A DNA stretch of 64,000 nucleotides from Tupaia tana. Taxonomy: Eukaryota; Chordata; Mammalia; Scandentia; Tupaiidae. Positions within the stretch are counted from its first letter, which is position 1. Every line of letters starts with the position of its first letter. This document shows, piece by piece, positions 59,433 through 64,000 of the stretch. The notes beneath the pieces were generated by a model. It saw nothing but the letters and a program-made list of their open reading frames with translations, had not been told where the DNA came from and searched no databases. Where the stretch lies: contig JAKSZU010000216.1 of NCBI GenBank assembly GCA_026018925.1, forward strand, positions 1 through 64,000, in the 5' to 3' direction. The translations under genes were made by a program, and so were the position numbers.

Positions 59433-62243
59433 AGCTAGTGTGGTAGGGAGCCCCTCTGGCCTTCTATCCCTGTCTCTGTGTCTCTGAGGTCTCTGTCTCT
59501 CTCTGCTCCTGTCTCCTCATTTATTTTGGTAATTTTTCATTTTTACGATTTTTTTAAACTTAGAATTTCTCTCTGGCTCTCAGCTCCATCTTTTGTTTTG
59601 TTAATAAGCCCTTCTGCTCCTTTCTCCCAGCCAGGAGAGTTGATCCATTCTCTGAGAAGATTCCACAGGGATACTGGGAACTAGATATTTCAGGGCAAAG
59701 GCGAAATGGAGATTTTCTACTCATAATTCAGCCTCCAGCAAGCAAAGCTAGTGTGGTAGGGAGCCCCTCTGGCCTTCTATCCCTGTCTCTGAGTCTCTGA
59801 GGTCTCTGTCTCTCTCTGCTCCTGTCTCCTCATTTTTTTGGTAATTTTCCTTTTTATGATTTTTTTAAAGGTAGAATTCCTCTCTGGCTCTCAGCTCCAT
59901 CTTTTTTTTTGTTAATAAGCCCTTCTTCTCCTTTCTCCCAGGATGGAGAGTTGAGCCATTCTCTGAGAAGTTTCCTCATAGATACTGGGAACTAGATATT
60001 TCAGGGCACAGGCGAAATGAAGATTTTCTACTCATAATAAAGCCTCCAGCAAGCAAAGCTAGTGTGGTAGGGAGCCCCTCTGGCCTTCTATCCCTGTCTC
60101 TGTGTCTCTGAGGTCTCTGTCTCTCTCTGCTCCTGTCTCCTCAATTTTTTTTGGTAATTTTTCCTTTTTACGATTTTTTTAAAGGTAGAATTTCTCTCTG
60201 GCTCTCAGCTCCATCTTTTGTTTTGTTAATAAGCCCTTCTGCTCCTTTCTCCCAGGCAGGAGCGTTGAGCCATTCTCTGAGAAGATTCCACATGGATACT
60301 GGGAACTAGATATTTCAGGGCACAGGCAAAATGAAGATTTTCTACTCATAATTCAGCCTCCAGCAAGCAAAGCTAATGTGGTAGGGAGCCCCTCTGGCCT
60401 TCTATCACTGTCTCTGAGTCTCTGAGGTCTCTGTCTCTCTCTGCTCCTGACTCCTCATTTTTTTTGGAAATTTTTCCTTTTTACGATTTTTTTAAATGTA
60501 GAATTTCCCTCTGGCCCTCTGCTCCATTTTCTGTTTTGTTAATAAGCCCTTCTGCTCCTTTCTCCCAGGCAGGAGAGTTGAGCCATTCTCTTAGAAAATT
60601 CCACATGGGTACTGGGAACTAGGTATTTCAGGGCACAGGCGAAATGAAGATTTTCTACTCATAATTCAGCCTCCAGCAAGCAAAGCTAGTGTGGTAGGGA
60701 GCCCCTCTGGCCTCCTATCGCTGTCTCTGTGTCTCTGAGGTCTCTGTCTCTCTCTGCTCCTGTCTCCTCATACTTTTTGGTAATTTTATCTTTTTACGAT
60801 TTTTTTAAAGGTAGAATTTCTCTCTGCCTCTCAGCTCCATCTTTTGTTTTGTTAATAAGCGCTTCTGCTCCTTTCTCCCAGGCAGGAGAGTTGAGCCATT
60901 CTCTGAGAAGATTCCACATGGATACTGGGAACTAGATATTTCTGGGCACAGGCGAAATGAAGATTTTCTATTTATAATTCAGTCTCCAGCAAGCAAACCT
61001 AGTGTGGTAGGGAGCCCCTCTGGCCTTCTATCCCTGTCTCTGTGTCTCTGAGGTCTCTGTCTCTCTCTGCTCCTGTCTCCTCATTTTTTTGGTAATTTGT
61101 CCTTTTTACGATTTTTTTAAAGGTAGAATTTCTCTCTGGCTCTCAGCTCCATCTTTTGTTTTGTTAATAAGCCCTTCTGCTCCTTTCTCCCAGGCAGGAG
61201 AGTTGAGCCATTCTCTGAGAAGAATCCACAGGGATACTGGGCACTAGATATTTCAGGGCACAGGCTAAATGGAGATTTTCTACTCATAATTCAGCCTCCA
61301 GCAAGCAAAGCTAGTGTGGTAGGGAGCCCCTCTGGCCTTCTATCCCTGTCTCTGTGTCTCTGAGGTCTCTGTCTCTCTCTGCTCCTGTCTCCTCATGTTT
61401 TTTGGTAATTTTTCCTTTTTACGATTTTTTTAAAGGTGAATTTCTCTCTGGCTCTCAGCTCCGTCTTTTGTTTTGTTAACTAGCACTTCTTCTCCTTTCT
61501 CCCAGGCAGGAGCATTGAGCCATTCCCTGAGAAGATTTCACAAGGATACTGGGAACTAGATATTTCAGGGCACAGGCGAAATGAAGAATTTCTACTCATA
61601 ATTCAGCCTCTAGCAAGCAAAACTAGTGTGGTAGGGAGCCCCTCAGGCCTTCTATCCCTGTCTCTGTGTCTCTGAGGTCTCTGTCTCTCTCTGCTCCTGT
61701 CTCCTCACTTTTTGGTAATTTTTCCTTTTTACGATTTTTTTAAAGGTAGAATTTCTCTCTGGCTCTCAGCTCCATCTTTGTTTTGTTAATAAGCCCTTCT
61801 GCTCCTTTCTCCCAGGCAGGAGAGTTGAGCCATTCTCTGAGAAGATTCCACATGGATACTGGGAACTAGATATTTCAGGGCACAGGCGAAATGAAGATGT
61901 TCTACTCATAATTCAGACTCCAGCAAGCAAAGCTAGTGTGGTAGGGAGCCCCTCAGGCCTTCTATCCCTGTCTCTGTGTCTCTGAGTTCTCTGTCTCTCT
62001 CTGCTCCTGTCTCCTCATTTTTTTTGTTAATTTTTCCTTTTTACGATTTTTTTACAGGTACAATTTCTCTCTGGCTCTCTGCTCCATCTTTTGGTTTGTT
62101 AATAAGCCCTTCTGCTCCTTTCTCCCAGGCAGGAGAGTTGAGCCATTCTCTGTGAAGATTCCACATGGATACTGGGAACTAGATATTTCAGGGCACAGGC
62201 GAAATGAAGATTTTCTACTCATAATTCAGCCTCCAGCAAGCAA

Positions 62244-62556
62244 AGCTAGTGTGGTAGGGAGCCCCTCTGGCCTTCTATCCCTGTCTCTGTGTCTCTGAGG
62301 TCTCTGTCTCTCTCTGCTCCTGTCTCCTCATTTTTTTTTGGTTGTTTTCCATTTTTACGATTATTTTAAAGGTAGAATTTCTCTCTGGCTCTCAGCTCCA
62401 TCTTTTGTTTTGTTAATAAGCCCTTCTGCTCCTTTCTCCCAGGCAGGAGAGTTGAGCCATTGTCTGAGAAGTTTCCACATGGATACTGGGAACTAGATAT
62501 TTCAGGCACAGGCGAAATGAAGATTTTCTACCCATAATTCAGCCTCCAGCAAGCAA
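62244..62556 (+). repeat. Chimeric monomer 200 (T10/T11)
   Basis: Left markers of T10 (CCATTTTTACGATTATTTT, TTAAAGGTAG) and right markers of T11 (CATTGTCTGAGAAG, TTTCAGGCACAGG, CTACCCATAA). The exchange is between about 62,378 and 62,462, and probably after 62,436, where T11 in copy 1 has TTTGTCCC. Confidence 0.88.
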
Positions 62557-63808
62557 AGCTAGTGTGGTAGGGAGCCCCTCTGGCCTTCTATCCCTGTCTC
62601 TGTGTCTCTGGAGTCTCTGTCTCTCTCTAATCCTGTCTCCTCAATTTTTCTGTTAATTTTTCCTTTTTACGATTTTTTTAAATGTACAATTTCTCTCTGG
62701 CTCTCAGCTCCATCTTTTGGTTTGTTAATAAGCCCTTCTGCTCCATTCTCCCAGGCAGGAGAGTTGAGCCATTCTCTGTGAAGTTTCCACATGGATACTG
62801 GGAACAAGATATTTCAGGTCACAGGCGAAATGAAGATTTTGTACTCATAATTCAGCCTCTAGCAAGCAAAACTAGTGTAGTAGGGAGCCCCTCTGGCCTT
62901 CTATCCTTGTCTCTGTGTCTCTGAGGTCTCTGTCTCTCTCTGCTCCTGTCTCCTCATTTTTTTTGGTAATTTTTCCTTTTTACGATTTTTTTAAATGTAG
63001 AATTTCTCTCTGGCCTTCTGCTCCATCTTTTGTTTTGTTAATAAGCGCTTCTGCTCCTTTCTCCCAGGCAGGAGAGTTGAGCCATTCTCTGAGAAGATTC
63101 CACATGGATACTGGGAACTAGATATTTCTGGGCACAGGCGAAATGAAGATTTTCTACTCATAATTCAGTCTCCAGCAAGCAAAGCTAGTGTGGTAGGGAG
63201 CCCCTCTGGCCTTCTATCCCTGTCTCTGTGTCTCTGAGGTCTCTGTCTCTCTCTGCTCCTGTCTCCTCATTTTTTTTGGTAATTTTTCCTTTTTACGATA
63301 TTTTTAAATGTGGAATTTCTCTCTGGCTCTCAGCTCCATCTTTTGTTTTGTTAATAAGCCCTTCTGCCCCTTTCTCCCAGGCAGGAGAGTTGAGCCATTC
63401 TCTGAGAAGATTCCACATTTATACTGGGAACTAGATATTTCAGGGCACAGGCGAAATGAAGATTTTCTACTCATAATTCAGTCTCCAGCAAGCAAAGCTA
63501 GTGTGGTAGGGAGCCCCTCTGGCCTTCTATCCCTGTCTCTGTGTCTCTGAGGTCTCTGTCTCTATCTGCTCCTGTCTCCTCATTTTTTTTGGTAATTTTT
63601 CCTTTTTACGATTTTTTTAAAGGTAGAATTTCTCTCTGGCTCTCAGCTCCATCTTTTGTTTTGTTAATAAGCCCTTCTGCTCCTTTCTCCCAGGCAGGAG
63701 AGTTGAGCCATTCTCTGAGAAGATTCCACATGGATACTGGGAACTAGATATTTCAGGGCACAGGCGAAATGAAGATGTTCTACTCATAATTCAGCCTCCA
63801 GCAAGCAA

Positions 63809-64000
63809 AGCTAGTGTGGTAGGGAGCCCCTCAGGCCTTCTATCCCTGTCTCTGTGTCTCTGAGTTCTCTGTCTCTCTCTGCTCCTGTCTCCTCATTTTT
63901 TTTGTTAATTTTTCCTTTTTACGATTTTTTTAAAGGTACAATTTCTCTCTGGCTCTCAGCTCCATCTTTTGGTTTGTTAATAAGCCCTTCTGCTCCTTTC
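63809..64000 (+). repeat. Partial monomer 205 at window edge
   Basis: The first 192 bases of a T16-type monomer (CCTCAGGCC, GAGTTCTCTG, GTTAATTTTTCC, GGTACAATTTC, TTTTGGTTTG), cut by the window end just before the acceptor-like CCCAG. The array clearly continues to the right. Confidence 0.95.

Larger units (their letters stand above)
1..64000 (+). repeat. 313-bp satellite array, about 204.6 monomers, fills the window
   Basis: The motif AGCTAGTGTGGTAGGGAGCC returns every 312-314 bases from position 1 to 63,809, always in the same orientation. Tracking the phase through marker positions gives 204 complete monomers (mean 312.8 bp) and one partial. Most monomers differ from the consensus at only a few positions. 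Length differences come mainly from T-run slippage and 1-4 base indels. My hand count for the consensus is A 61, C 77, G 61, T 114, so 44% GC and 61% pyrimidine on the given strand. No unrelated insertion was seen. The family is not one I can name. A centromeric or heterochromatic role is inferred from array size and homogeneity only. Confidence 0.98.
59433..64000 (+). repeat. Block E copy 2 (T1-T16, one monomer shorter)
   Basis: Starts 7,821 bp (25 monomers) after copy 1 and matches it monomer by monomer. From T12 on the offset falls to 7,507 bp (24 monomers) because T10 and T11 are fused into one chimeric monomer at 62,244-62,556. Private differences are sparse, for example CCTCCTATCG (60,712), GAATCCACAG (61,223), TTTACAGG (62,052) and CTCTAATCC (62,627). 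The window ends inside T16. Confidence 0.9.

Noticed and set aside
46-63747. Recurrent plus-strand open frame of about 68 codons starting at GTGTCTCTGAGG and ending at the TAG of AACTAGATA
   Set aside because: It begins at GTG, not ATG, spans low-complexity T/C sequence that gives an artificial hydrophobic peptide, and is broken in many monomers by T-run slippage without sign of frame preservation. It recurs because the repeat recurs.
1-64000. CRISPR array
   Set aside because: Spacing is regular, but the whole unit is conserved. There are no unique spacers between short repeats.

Overview
The whole window is one uninterrupted head-to-tail satellite DNA array. The monomer is about 313 bp (consensus 313). 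I phase it at the AGCTAGTGTGG motif, which falls on position 1, and count 204 complete monomers plus a 192-bp partial one at the right edge (63,809-64,000). All copies have the same orientation. I found no protein-coding gene, tRNA, rRNA, transposon, CRISPR array or unique sequence, and neither edge of the array lies in the window. The short open frames that recur on both strands come from a homogeneous repeat being read in phase. They are not annotated as genes.

The organism is a eukaryote, most likely a vertebrate and possibly a mammal. Reasons: a tandem satellite of at least 64 kb, about 44% GC in the consensus, and only two CpGs in the consensus monomer, both of which recur as TpG or CpA variants as expected from methyl-CpG decay. 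I do not recognise the family by name. A centromeric, pericentromeric or other heterochromatic location is inferred, not shown.

Monomer layout (consensus positions): 1-30 a G/C-containing head; 31-87 a C/T-rich tract of degenerate TCTCTG-like units; 88-123 a T-rich tract with two T runs around TTTTTCC and TTTTTACGA; 124-133 a splice-donor-like AAAGGTAGAA; 134-198 a second pyrimidine-rich stretch ending in a strong acceptor-like TTTCTCCCAG; 199-313 a mixed-sequence tail with a small dyad (TTCTC-T-GAGAA).

Region by region: 1-1,877 consensus-like monomers; 1,878-3,439 a diverged copy of a 5-monomer higher-order unit (HOR-A); 3,440-11,572 heterogeneous monomers with no clear higher-order period; 11,573-16,255 three consecutive, nearly identical 1,561-bp HOR-A copies; 17,192-18,127 a partial HOR-A; 18,128-40,959 interleaved copies of two multi-monomer blocks, B (three copies) and C (three copies); 40,960-46,593 mixed monomers including a diverged relative of block E; 46,594-51,298 two copies of block D; 51,612-64,000 block E (about 15 monomers) present twice, with an extra 5-monomer segment between the copies.

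The most informative signal is the set of chimeric monomers at block joints. In each, the left part carries the markers of one monomer type and the right part those of another. The 313-bp phase is kept and a whole number of monomers has been lost or gained. These look like footprints of recent in-register unequal exchange or gene conversion.
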